64,000 bases of DNA. Origin: Flavobacterium sp. 1. Its GTDB lineage: Bacteria; Bacteroidota; Bacteroidia; Flavobacteriales; Flavobacteriaceae. Shown in pieces: positions 7,750-15,664 of this stretch. Position numbers and translations under genes: made by a program. Location of the stretch: contig NZ_PGER01000001.1 in the NCBI RefSeq assembly GCF_002797935.1, forward strand, positions 2,170,001 through 2,234,000. The letters run 5' to 3'. Under the pieces are notes generated by a model that was given only the letters and a program-made list of their open reading frames with translations, was not told the origin of the DNA and searched no databases. Position 1 is the stretch's first letter. Each line of letters starts with the position of its first letter.

Positions 7750-8898
7750 ATGACAAAATTAAAAGGAATAACTTGGAATCATACCAGAGGTCTTTTACCT
7801 ATGGTTGCCACAGCGCAGCGCTTTACAGAACTAAATCCAGGAATCGAAATTACATGGGAAAAAAGAAGTTTACAGGAATTTGCTGATGCTTCAATAGAAG
7901 ACTTAGCCAAAAGATTTGACCTATTAGTTATTGACCATCCTTGGACGGGTTTTGGAGCAAGTACCAATGCTATTTTACCTTTATCAGATTACCTTTCTGC
8001 TCCATATATAAAAGACCAAGAAATAAATACCGTTGGGCGTTCTTATGGAAGCTACGTATTTAGCAACAAACTATGGGCGTTGCCAATAGACGCAGCAACT
8101 CCAGTCGCTTCTGCCCGATTGGATATTTTGGAAAAACAAGGACTGAAAGTTCCTCAAACGTATGGTGATTTATTGGCTTTAGCCAAAAAAGGACTGGTTG
8201 CTTTTGCAGGAATTCCAGTTGATGTATTGATGAGTTTTTATATGTACTGCTGCAGTTTGGGCGAAGCTCCGTTTCAATCGGATGAGAAAGTAATTTCGAC
8301 TGAAACTGGAAAAAAAGCTTTGCAAATGTTTAGAGAATTGGCACAGCTGATAGATTCTGCTAACTTCAGCAGAAACCCGATTCAAGTTTATGAAGCGATG
8401 GTTAATTCAGATGAAATTGCCTACTGCCCTTTTGCGTATGGTTATTCCAATTATTCCCGAATTGGCTACAGCAAAAACTTACTTCATTTTTATGACCTAG
8501 TAAAATTGAATGACCAACCGATGATTAGCTCATTAGGCGGAACTGGTTTGGCTGTTTCTTCATTTAGCCAGCATATTCCTGAAGCCATTAAATATGCCGA
8601 ATTCACAGGTTCTTCACACGTACAGCAAAACATTTTTGCTGATAATGGCGGACAGCCAGGACATTTGCAAGCTTGGAAAAGCGACCGAATCAATGGTGTA
8701 ACACACGATTATTTCAAAAACACACTGCCTGCTTTAGAACGTGCTTTCCTGCGTCCGAGATATTCTGGACACATGTATTTTCAGGATCATGCCGGCGATG
8801 TGGTTCGTGATTATTTAATGAATGGCGGGAACGAAGAATTAGTTTTGGAAGAAATGAATGCACTTTACGCAAAGTCTTTAAACTTACAAGCTAAATGA
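7750..8898 (+). CDS. Solute-binding-protein fold lacking a signal peptide (family 1 SBP-like), probably cytoplasmic
   Basis: 382 residues. The chain resembles extracellular solute-binding proteins of sugar ABC transporters (the FDLLVIDHPW and LPIDAATPVA segments, and a late TLPALERAFLRPRYSGHMYF). However, it starts straight at the first beta strand (MTKLKGITWNHTRG) with no signal peptide or lipobox. An in-frame TAA at 7729 rules out an N-terminal extension, so the absence is real. No ABC permease or ATPase is encoded nearby. Its stop overlaps the next gene's start (ATGA at 8895-8898), so it is translationally coupled to a CoA-transferase. A cytoplasmic binding, sensing or enzymatic role is more likely than import. 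I do not know the ligand. Confidence 0.75.
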   Translation: MTKLKGITWNHTRGLLPMVATAQRFTELNPGIEITWEKRSLQEFADASIEDLAKRFDLLVIDHPWTGFGASTNAILPLSDYLSAPYIKDQEINTVGRSYGSYVFSNKLWALPIDAATPVASARLDILEKQGLKVPQTYGDLLALAKKGLVAFAGIPVDVLMSFYMYCCSLGEAPFQSDEKVISTETGKKALQMFRELAQLIDSANFSRNPIQVYEAMVNSDEIAYCPFAYGYSNYSRIGYSKNLLHFYDLVKLNDQPMISSLGGTGLAVSSFSQHIPEAIKYAEFTGSSHVQQNIFADNGGQPGHLQAWKSDRINGVTHDYFKNTLPALERAFLRPRYSGHMYFQDHAGDVVRDYLMNGGNEELVLEEMNALYAKSLNLQAK

Positions 8899-10040
8899 AA
8901 CCACTTGAAGGATTAGTAGTATTGGAGTTTTGCCAATTTTTGGCAGGGCCGTCGGCTGGATTAAAATTAGCCGATTTAGGAGCCAGAGTTATCAAAATAG
9001 AGCGTCCCGTAAAAGGCGAAGCCTGTCGACAATTGAGCATCAAAGATCTTTTTGTTGATGACAGCAGTTTGCTTTTTCACACCATAAATAGAAATAAAGA
9101 ATCTTTTGCAGCCGACCTAAAAAATCCGGAAGATTTGATTTTGGTCAAAAAACTGATTGCCAAAGCGGATATTATGACCCATAATTTTCGCCCAGGCGTG
9201 ATGGACAAAATAGGATTAACTTTTGCGGAAGCATTGGCAATTAATCCAAAAATTATTTACGGAACTATAACTGGTTATGGCGATAAAGGTCCTTGGGCTA
9301 ATAAACCCGGACAGGATTTACTATTGCAGTCATTATCAGGACTAAGCTGGTTAAGCGGCAGAAAAAGTCAAGGACCAGTTCCATTTGGTTTGGCTGTAGC
9401 CGATTTAATGTGCGGGAATCATTTTGTTCAGGGAATTTTGGCGGCATTGCTCAAAAGAGCCAAAACTGGAAAAGGAGTTTTGGTTGAAGTGAGTTTGCTG
9501 GAATCGGTTTTGGATGTTCAGTTTGAAGCCATCACTTCTTACTTAAATGACGGAGGACAACTGCCTGAAAGAGGCGATGTTAAAGGAAGTGCTCACGCTT
9601 TTCTGAGTGCTCCTTATGGTGTTTATAAAACTCAGGACGGTTATATTTCCTTAGCAATGGGCGATTTGCTTTTCATTGGAAATGTCCTAGAAATTGATTT
9701 AAAAAAATACGCTGACAAACAGCAATGGTTTTCTCAAAGAGATGAAATCAGAGAAATTTTAGCAGAAAAATTAGCCCCTCAAACAGCAGATTATTGGCTG
9801 GATTTACTTCAAAAGGATGGAATCTGGTGCGGAAAAGTGCTTAATTACGAAGAACTAAACAATCAATCTTTTGTGAATAAATTACAGTTGAAACAGATGG
9901 TGAAAAATTCGGATGGTGAAAAATTAATTACCACCAGAAGCCCTATTCAATTGGACGGCGAAATTTTGGTAAGTCCGAAAGCAGCACCAAAAGTTGGAGA
10001 AGACAATATAGCAATTCATGAACAATTTTTAACCGAATAG
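8895..10040 (+). CDS. Class III CoA-transferase (CaiB/BaiF family), copy 1
   Basis: 381 residues, normal length for the family. Hallmarks are the N-terminal DLGARVIKIERP, the NRNKES segment near 65-70, HNFRPGVM near 97-103, GYGxxGP near 127-133 and the catalytic aspartate position, Asp170 in GLAVADLMCG. These enzymes move CoA between an acyl-CoA and a carboxylic acid via an aspartyl intermediate. It is about half identical by eye to the next gene and shares its opening residues MKPLE, so the pair arose by tandem duplication. The substrate acid is unknown. Its place opposite fucose catabolism suggests an acid made from a deoxy sugar. Confidence 0.9.
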   Translation: MKPLEGLVVLEFCQFLAGPSAGLKLADLGARVIKIERPVKGEACRQLSIKDLFVDDSSLLFHTINRNKESFAADLKNPEDLILVKKLIAKADIMTHNFRPGVMDKIGLTFAEALAINPKIIYGTITGYGDKGPWANKPGQDLLLQSLSGLSWLSGRKSQGPVPFGLAVADLMCGNHFVQGILAALLKRAKTGKGVLVEVSLLESVLDVQFEAITSYLNDGGQLPERGDVKGSAHAFLSAPYGVYKTQDGYISLAMGDLLFIGNVLEIDLKKYADKQQWFSQRDEIREILAEKLAPQTADYWLDLLQKDGIWCGKVLNYEELNNQSFVNKLQLKQMVKNSDGEKLITTRSPIQLDGEILVSPKAAPKVGEDNIAIHEQFLTE

Positions 10041-11177
10041 ATGAAACCATTAGAAGATTATTTAATAGTAGATTTTAGCCAGTTTCTTTCGGGACCGTCG
10101 GCCAGTTTGCGATTGGCAGATTTGGGTGCCCGCGTGATAAAAATTGAGAAGCCCGGAACCGGAGACATCTGCAGAACCTTATATACTTCTGATTTGATTA
10201 TGAATGGGGAATCTTCCGTTTTTCATACTATCAACAGAAACAAAGAATCATTTGCTATTGATTTCAAACAACCTGAAGAACTTCAAAAATTAAAAAAATT
10301 ACTGGCCAAAGCCGATGTTGTCATGCATAATTTCAGACCGGGAGTAATGGAACGCGTAGGTTTGAGTTATGATGATGTCAAAGAAATCAATCCAAATATA
10401 ATCTATGCCGAAATTTCGGGCTACGGTACGAAATCGGAACTAAAAGATTTACCGGGACAGGATTTATTATTGCAGTCGCTGACTGCTCTTACTTGGCTGA
10501 GCGGTAATCAGGAAGATGGTCCCGTACCGATGGGGTTATCGATTGTAGATATGCTGGCTGGAGCTCATTTGGCACAAGGAATTCTAGCCGCTTTATACCG
10601 AAAAGCAACTCATAATATGGGTGCGATGGTTCAGGTAAGCATGCTGGAATCTGCTTTTGATTTTCAATTCGAAACCATTACTACTTTTTTTAACGATGGC
10701 GGTGAATTACCAGTTCGGACAAAAAACAATAATGCTCATGCTTATTTGGGAGCGCCATACGGAATTTATAAAACCCAAAATGGCTATTTAGCTCTAGCAA
10801 TGGGCTCGATTCCTGTTTTAGCTTCACTTTTAAAATGTGATGAACTGCTGCAGTTTCCTGAAAATAAATTTCATTTAAGAGATGAAATCAAAAATATTCT
10901 AGCTGCGCATTTGCAAACTCAGGATACACAATTTTGGCTGGTTATTTTAGAGCCTGCTGATATTTGGTGTGCCAAAGTATTAAACTACCAACAGCTTTTT
11001 ATTGAAGAAGGCTTTAAAGTTTTGGAATTTACACAGCAAGTTGAAATGCAGGACGGCTACTCCTATAAAACAACCCGATGTCCGATTAAAATAGATGGAG
11101 AAATTTTTATATCAACTAAAGGTTCACCGAAATTAGGACAGGACAACGAGCGGATTATTAAGGAATTTATAGATTGA
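10041..11177 (+). CDS. Class III CoA-transferase (CaiB/BaiF family), copy 2
   Basis: 378 residues, starting on the base after the stop of copy 1. The same landmarks occur in the same register: DLGARVIKIEKP, NRNKES, HNFRPGVMERVGL and Asp170 in GLSIVDMLAG. The loop after GYG differs (KSEL instead of KGPW). Two coupled paralogues with identical spacing may form a heteromer or serve two related acids. The known CaiB enzymes are dimers with interlocked chains, so a heterodimer is structurally plausible. Cytoplasmic. Confidence 0.9.
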   Translation: MKPLEDYLIVDFSQFLSGPSASLRLADLGARVIKIEKPGTGDICRTLYTSDLIMNGESSVFHTINRNKESFAIDFKQPEELQKLKKLLAKADVVMHNFRPGVMERVGLSYDDVKEINPNIIYAEISGYGTKSELKDLPGQDLLLQSLTALTWLSGNQEDGPVPMGLSIVDMLAGAHLAQGILAALYRKATHNMGAMVQVSMLESAFDFQFETITTFFNDGGELPVRTKNNNAHAYLGAPYGIYKTQNGYLALAMGSIPVLASLLKCDELLQFPENKFHLRDEIKNILAAHLQTQDTQFWLVILEPADIWCAKVLNYQQLFIEEGFKVLEFTQQVEMQDGYSYKTTRCPIKIDGEIFISTKGSPKLGQDNERIIKEFID

Positions 11178-11179
11178 TA

Positions 11180-12403
11180 ATGGAAAAATTAAGAATCGCT
11201 GTTAGAAAATTCGACCCTTTTGAAACTACACTTCAAAAGCTATGGGACTTGTTCTGCCTGAAAAACAATATCACCATTGAAGCAGAAATGATTCCATTGG
11301 AATTGCACGATTTATATGCAGAAACCATTAGTAAAAAAGGATTAAAAAATGGTTCTTGGGATATTGCACATCTCAATACGGATTGGATTTTTGATGCTGC
11401 CAATGAAAAAGCAGTCCTTGATTTAACCCCGCTAATTAATGAAAATGCTCCTCAAAATTACCCTGAAGGCTGGCATCAATCGTTGCTGCATTTACAGCAA
11501 ATCAACAATGGAACATACGGACTGCCTTTTCACGATGGGCCAGAATGCCTGATTTTTAGAAAAGATTTATTCGAAAATTTAACTGAAAAAGAAAATTTCA
11601 AAAAACAATACGGTTACGAATTAAATCCTCCAAAAACTTGGGAGGAATTTACTCAAATAGCCGAATTTTTTAATCGTCCGGAACAAAATTTATACGGGTC
11701 TGTCTTTGCTAATTTTCCTGATGGTCATAATATGGTATTCGATTTTTGCCTGCAATTATGGACACGCGGAGGTTCTTTATTGAATGCACAAAATCAAATA
11801 GACATTCATCATGCAGAAGCCATCAAGGCTTTAGAATATTATAGAAAAATAATAAATAATTCTAAAGCTGTTCATCCTAAAACTAAAAAATTTGGTTCGG
11901 TTGAAGCTGGTATGGCTTTCGCCAAAGGTGAAGCCGCAATGGCAATCAACTGGTTTGGATTTGCCTCAATGTGTGAAGTGATTGAAGAATCTAATGTAAA
12001 AGGAAAAGTAGACATTACAGAACTTCCCCACAACCAAAATCACAAAACCGCTTCTTTGAATGTCTATTGGCTGTACACGATTGGAACAGGAAGCAAGCAT
12101 CAAAAACTAGCCTATGACTTTCTGCGGTTTGCCACTACGCCAGAGAGCGACAAATTACTGACCAATGAAGGCGGTATAGGCTGTCGGAAATCAACTTGGA
12201 ATGATGCCGAAATCAATAAAACCATTCCTTTTTATCACAAGCTGGAAATGCTTCACGAAAATGCTTTAACGTTACCACAAACACCGATTTGGCCAAAAAT
12301 AGCCGAACTGATTGACCAAATGGTATTAAAAGCGATTGAAAGTTCTGTTTCATCAGAACAACTATTATTGGAAACACAAAAATCAATCCAAAAATTATAC
12401 TAA
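11180..12403 (+). CDS. Second solute-binding-protein fold lacking a signal peptide
   Basis: 407 residues from the ATG at 11180. A TTG at 11174 overlaps the previous stop and is a less likely start. The sequence resembles carbohydrate ABC-transporter binding proteins (WDIAHLNTDW, YGLPFHDGPECLIFRKDLF, KTWEEFTQIA, GEAAMAINWFG). As with the gene at 7750 there is no signal peptide: the chain begins MEKLRIAVRKFDPFE, directly with the first strand. It is only distantly related to the first one. The two bracket the CoA-transferase pair in one operon, which argues for a shared cytoplasmic function rather than transport. Ligand unknown. Confidence 0.75.
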   Translation: MEKLRIAVRKFDPFETTLQKLWDLFCLKNNITIEAEMIPLELHDLYAETISKKGLKNGSWDIAHLNTDWIFDAANEKAVLDLTPLINENAPQNYPEGWHQSLLHLQQINNGTYGLPFHDGPECLIFRKDLFENLTEKENFKKQYGYELNPPKTWEEFTQIAEFFNRPEQNLYGSVFANFPDGHNMVFDFCLQLWTRGGSLLNAQNQIDIHHAEAIKALEYYRKIINNSKAVHPKTKKFGSVEAGMAFAKGEAAMAINWFGFASMCEVIEESNVKGKVDITELPHNQNHKTASLNVYWLYTIGTGSKHQKLAYDFLRFATTPESDKLLTNEGGIGCRKSTWNDAEINKTIPFYHKLEMLHENALTLPQTPIWPKIAELIDQMVLKAIESSVSSEQLLLETQKSIQKLY

Positions 12404-12405
12404 TC

Positions 12406-13476
12406 ATGGATATAAAATATAAACCATTATTGCCCGAAACCAAACAGCCCATTATTATTATTGGAGCGAGCGGTATTGTAAAAGATGCACATTTACCTGC
12501 TTATAAAACGGCTGGTTTTAGTGTTTTTGGCATTACAAACAGAACGATAGCAAAAGCACATGCTATGGCTGAGGAATTCAATATTCCAAATGTTTTTGAA
12601 AACGTTGCCGATGCAGTCAAAAATGCTCCATCGAATGCTGTATATGACATCACCGTCCTGCCCGATCAATACATCGAAATATTAGAACAATTGCCAGATG
12701 GTGCTGCCGTGCTGATTCAGAAACCTATGGGAAATGATTTGGCGCAGGCCAAAGAAATAGTAGCGGTTTGTGAACGCAAAAAATTAGTAGCCGGCATCAA
12801 TTTTCAATTGCGTTTTGCATCTTACGTAAGCGCAGCGCGATACCTGATAAATCAAGGAATTATTGGTGATTTGTATGATCTGGAAGTTAAGGTGACTGTA
12901 AATACGCCTTGGGAATTGTTTCCGCTGATTAAGGAACATCCAAGGTTGGAGATTCTTTTTCACAGTGTACACTATATCGATTGCATCCGCTCCTTTTTGG
13001 GAAATCCAAAAGGGGTTTATGCCAAAACAACTAATCATCCTTTGAAGAAATTATCGTCCTGTCGTTCTTCGATTATTTTGGATTACGGAGATTCGATGCG
13101 TGTGGTTATCAATACCAATCACGATCATCATTTTGGACCAAAACACGAAGAAAGCTACATCAAATGGGAAGGAACCAAAGGAGCAATCAAAGCCAAAATG
13201 GGCCTATTGATGAATTATCCTGACGGCATGCCTGATGAATTTGAATATGCATTGCCTACCGAAGACGGAAGCATTTATGAATGGAAGAAAATCGAACTGG
13301 AAGGCTCCTGGTTTCCAGAAGCTTTTATTGGCACGATGTCAAATTTGATGCGTTTTAAAGAAGGCTCAGATGCTGTTTTACATGCGAGTGTACAGGATGT
13401 TTTAGACACTATGAAAGTGGTAGAAGCCTGTTACATCAGTAATGAAAAAGGAGCAATTCCATTAAACGCATTATAG
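12406..13476 (+). CDS. Gfo/Idh/MocA-family oxidoreductase
   Basis: 356 residues, starting two bases after the previous stop. The N-terminal Rossmann domain has the GASGIVKDAHLPAY motif (about residues 20-33) typical of the family, and the usual EKP signature is replaced by QKP in VLIQKPMG. The C-terminal half carries the family beta-sheet domain with an HSVHYIDCIR segment near 187. Members oxidise or reduce sugars and sugar acids with NAD(P). The change of Glu to Gln next to the conserved lysine is mild. The substrate cannot be read from the sequence; the operon suggests a fucose-derived compound. Confidence 0.85.
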   Translation: MDIKYKPLLPETKQPIIIIGASGIVKDAHLPAYKTAGFSVFGITNRTIAKAHAMAEEFNIPNVFENVADAVKNAPSNAVYDITVLPDQYIEILEQLPDGAAVLIQKPMGNDLAQAKEIVAVCERKKLVAGINFQLRFASYVSAARYLINQGIIGDLYDLEVKVTVNTPWELFPLIKEHPRLEILFHSVHYIDCIRSFLGNPKGVYAKTTNHPLKKLSSCRSSIILDYGDSMRVVINTNHDHHFGPKHEESYIKWEGTKGAIKAKMGLLMNYPDGMPDEFEYALPTEDGSIYEWKKIELEGSWFPEAFIGTMSNLMRFKEGSDAVLHASVQDVLDTMKVVEACYISNEKGAIPLNAL

Positions 13477-13490
13477 CAGCGTACACCCGC

Positions 13491-13566
13491 GTTAACGATT
13501 GAAGCGGCATCCTTTTTTGGCTTTTCCAGCCAAAAAAGATACAGCGGAAAGCGTGTTAAAACGCCC
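13491..13566. repeat. Palindromic intergenic element with GAAGCGGCATCC...GATACAGCGG core
   Basis: Between the oxidoreductase and MaoC genes lies a structured element. An inner hairpin CTTTTTTGGCT (13512-13522) pairs with AGCCAAAAAAG (13528-13538). It is framed by GAAGCGGCAT on the left and GATACAGCGGAAAGC on the right. From memory the framing bases recur in many flavobacterial genomes as a dispersed element, but I found only one copy here. It would form a strong hairpin inside the operon transcript. Confidence 0.6.
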
Positions 13567-13585
13567 AAAAAAATTATATTAATCA

Positions 13586-13659
13586 TAGTAATTAGTAAAA
13601 AGTCATTAGTAATTAGCATCTGAGCTAGTCACTAAGGACTAATTACTAAGGACTAAAAA
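13586..13659. repeat. Low-complexity ATTAGTAATTAG / CTAAGGACTAA direct repeats
   Basis: Short direct repeats (AGTAATTAG, AGTCATTAGTAATTAG, then CTAAGGACTAATTACTAAGGACTAA) fill the space before the MaoC gene. The copies are close together and AT-rich. I see no promoter or coding signal in them. Confidence 0.45.
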
Positions 13660-13668
13660 ACTAAAAAA

Positions 13669-14109
13669 ATGTATTTTAAATCGACCTTTTTTGAAGATTA
13701 CCAGCTCAATGAAAAACGAGTAACCTTGGGAAGAACCATTACCGAAACCGACTTTGTAGTTCACGCTGGACACACTGGCGATTTTTTCCCGCATCATATG
13801 GATGAGGAATGGTGCAAAACACAGCCTTTTGGACAGCGGATTGCCCACGGGACAATGGTTTTCAGTATTGGAATCGGCTTGACTGCATCTGAAATAAATC
13901 CGGAAGCTTTTTCTAAAGGATATGACAGAATGCGGTTTGTAAAGCCCGTACACATTGGCGACACCATCCATTCGGAAATTACTATTTCTGAAAAAGGAGA
14001 AGCTAAAAGACCCGAAATGGGAACCGTAACCGAACACGTTGAAATCATTAACCAAAAAGGTGAAGTGGTTTTGGTGTGCGATCATCTATTATTAGTAAAA
14101 AAGAAATAA
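13669..14109 (+). CDS. MaoC-like (R)-hydratase/dehydratase
   Basis: 146 residues, a single hot-dog domain. The hydratase-2 motif is present as GDFFPHHMD, with the catalytic Asp38 and His43 kept; the usual Asn of the DxNPxH motif is Phe40. These enzymes add or remove water on acyl-CoA thioesters, which fits the two CoA-transferases in the same operon. That makes an acyl-CoA side pathway more likely than simple sugar oxidation. The complementary strand also holds a 148-codon open frame, which I regard as a shadow. The gene follows a 190-base spacer carrying the two repeat elements. Confidence 0.85.
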   Translation: MYFKSTFFEDYQLNEKRVTLGRTITETDFVVHAGHTGDFFPHHMDEEWCKTQPFGQRIAHGTMVFSIGIGLTASEINPEAFSKGYDRMRFVKPVHIGDTIHSEITISEKGEAKRPEMGTVTEHVEIINQKGEVVLVCDHLLLVKKK

Positions 14110-14134
14110 TTAACCAACCTATAACTATTAAATT

Positions 14135-15451
14135 ATGCAAGTAACCAACCAAATTGGCGACCAACACGAAGTACCAACAGAACAAGGAGCAGAAGAAGGA
14201 TCAGGAAAAAAATATCTTTTGCCTTTTATCTTAATTACCAGTTTATTTTTCCTTTGGGGAATGGCACACGGTTTTGATGGAATTTTAATTCCGCATTTGA
14301 GAAAAGCCTGTGAGTTAAACAACCGACAATCTACGTTAATAGACACTGCTGTGTTTCTTGCTTATTTTATTATGGCAATTCCTGCGGGAATGCTGATTAA
14401 ACGTTTTGGGTATAAAAACAGTATTATTACTGGATTATTAGTGTTTGCCGCAGGTGCTTTTCTATTTATTCCTGCTGCTAATTCTAGAACTTATGAATTG
14501 TTTTTATTTGCTTTATTTGTAATTGGCTGCGGATTGACAATTTTAGAAACCAGTGCAAATCCCTACGCAGCGATTTTAGGACCTGCAGAATCTTCTTCGA
14601 AACGATTGAATTTAGCTGCTTCATTTAATGGCCTTGCAGCCATGCTTGGACCTGTATTGGGTTCAATGTTTATATTGTCTGGAAAGAGCTTTACGCCTGC
14701 GCAAATGACTGCGATGCCAGATACGGCTAAAGCGGCATATTTACTAGAAGAAGCTTCAACAGTAAAAATGCCTTATATGATTCTAGGAAGCATATTGATA
14801 CTAATGGCTATCCTTTTTTATTTTATGCACTTACCATCAATGAAACCTACCCATACTGAAGTTGAAATAAAACCAGGTTTCTTTTCGGTTTTACGATTTT
14901 CTCATTTAAGTTGGGCGGTAGCTGCACAATTCTTTTATGTGGGAGCGCAAGTATGTGTGACCAGTTTTTTTGTCCGAATCGCGGAACAAAGTGCTGGACT
15001 GGATGAAAAAACAGCGGGTTACTACCTAGGTATTTATGGTTTCCTTTTTATGGCAGGACGCTTCATTGGTACATTCTTTTTACGTTATATAAAAGATTAT
15101 ATCTTGTTGTCTATTTACTGTGTTATCAGTATTATTCTATGTGTAGTAGCCATTTACGCAAGCGGTATTGAAGTGATTTATGCGCTAGGAGGATTAGGTT
15201 TTTTCATGTCTATCATGTTTCCAACTATTTTCTCTTTGGGATTAGTAGGCTTGAAATCTAATACCGAAACGGGTTCTTCATGGCTGGTAATGTCAATTGT
15301 AGGCGGTGCAATACTTCCTTATACTATGGGAACATTAATTGATATGAAGCATGACGATATTCAAGCGGGATACATTATTCCTTTAGTGTGTTTTGTTATT
15401 ATTCTTTATTTTGGTGTGTTTGGACATAAAGTAAAAAACAGTATTTCTTAG
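14135..15451 (+). CDS. fucP: FucP-type sugar/H+ symporter (MFS), probable L-fucose permease
   Basis: 438 residues with 12 predicted membrane segments after an acidic N-terminal tail of about 26 residues. The first helix reads SLFFLWGMAHGFDGILIPHL, the motif region of FucP/GluP-type permeases, which carries the substrate-binding Asp of E. coli FucP. The central ETSANPYAAILGP motif is also diagnostic. It should import L-fucose across the inner membrane with protons. It ends the plus-strand operon and starts 25 bases after the MaoC stop. Another 6-deoxyhexose or hexose is possible but less likely given the surrounding genes. Confidence 0.85.
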   Translation: MQVTNQIGDQHEVPTEQGAEEGSGKKYLLPFILITSLFFLWGMAHGFDGILIPHLRKACELNNRQSTLIDTAVFLAYFIMAIPAGMLIKRFGYKNSIITGLLVFAAGAFLFIPAANSRTYELFLFALFVIGCGLTILETSANPYAAILGPAESSSKRLNLAASFNGLAAMLGPVLGSMFILSGKSFTPAQMTAMPDTAKAAYLLEEASTVKMPYMILGSILILMAILFYFMHLPSMKPTHTEVEIKPGFFSVLRFSHLSWAVAAQFFYVGAQVCVTSFFVRIAEQSAGLDEKTAGYYLGIYGFLFMAGRFIGTFFLRYIKDYILLSIYCVISIILCVVAIYASGIEVIYALGGLGFFMSIMFPTIFSLGLVGLKSNTETGSSWLVMSIVGGAILPYTMGTLIDMKHDDIQAGYIIPLVCFVIILYFGVFGHKVKNSIS

Positions 15452-15476
15452 AATATTTAATCCCTTTATAAAATTA

Positions 15477-15515
15477 AAGATAGTATTGAAGTAATATTCG
15501 ATACTATCTTTTTTA
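15477..15515 (+). terminator. Intrinsic terminator after fucP
   Basis: AAGATAGTAT (15477-15486) pairs perfectly with ATACTATCTT (15501-15510) and is followed by a run of T. It lies 25 bases after the fucP stop and closes the plus-strand fucose operon. Confidence 0.8.
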
Positions 15516-15524
15516 TTTTTAAAA

Positions 15525-15534
15525 CAATCGGTTG
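15525..15534. promoter_or_regulatory. Predicted LacI operator CAATCGGTTG upstream of the GH3 gene
   Basis: Core CAATCGGTTG (near-palindrome CAAYCGRTTG with central CG), 130 bases before the GH3 start. A TATCTTTT segment at 15505-15512 just upstream could be its -7 element, which would place the operator over the start site. It is one of five identical cores in the xylan locus. Confidence 0.65.
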
Positions 15535-15664
15535 CTTTTTTATCTCATCCATGACTTCTTTTTTATATCTTCGTGAAAATCATCAATTGGATTAAGGAAA
15601 CATTACTCTATTTATGATCTTGCAACATTAAATTATACTCCTTTCAGCTAAAATAACTTTACCA

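Noticed and set aside
7750..12403. An ABC sugar importer, suggested by the two binding-protein folds
   Set aside because: No permease or ATPase gene is present and both proteins lack signal peptides; FucP supplies uptake.
13639..14085. 148-codon open frame on the strand opposite the MaoC gene
   Set aside because: It lies fully antisense to a well-matched MaoC domain, has no recognisable motif and a composition typical of a shadow frame.
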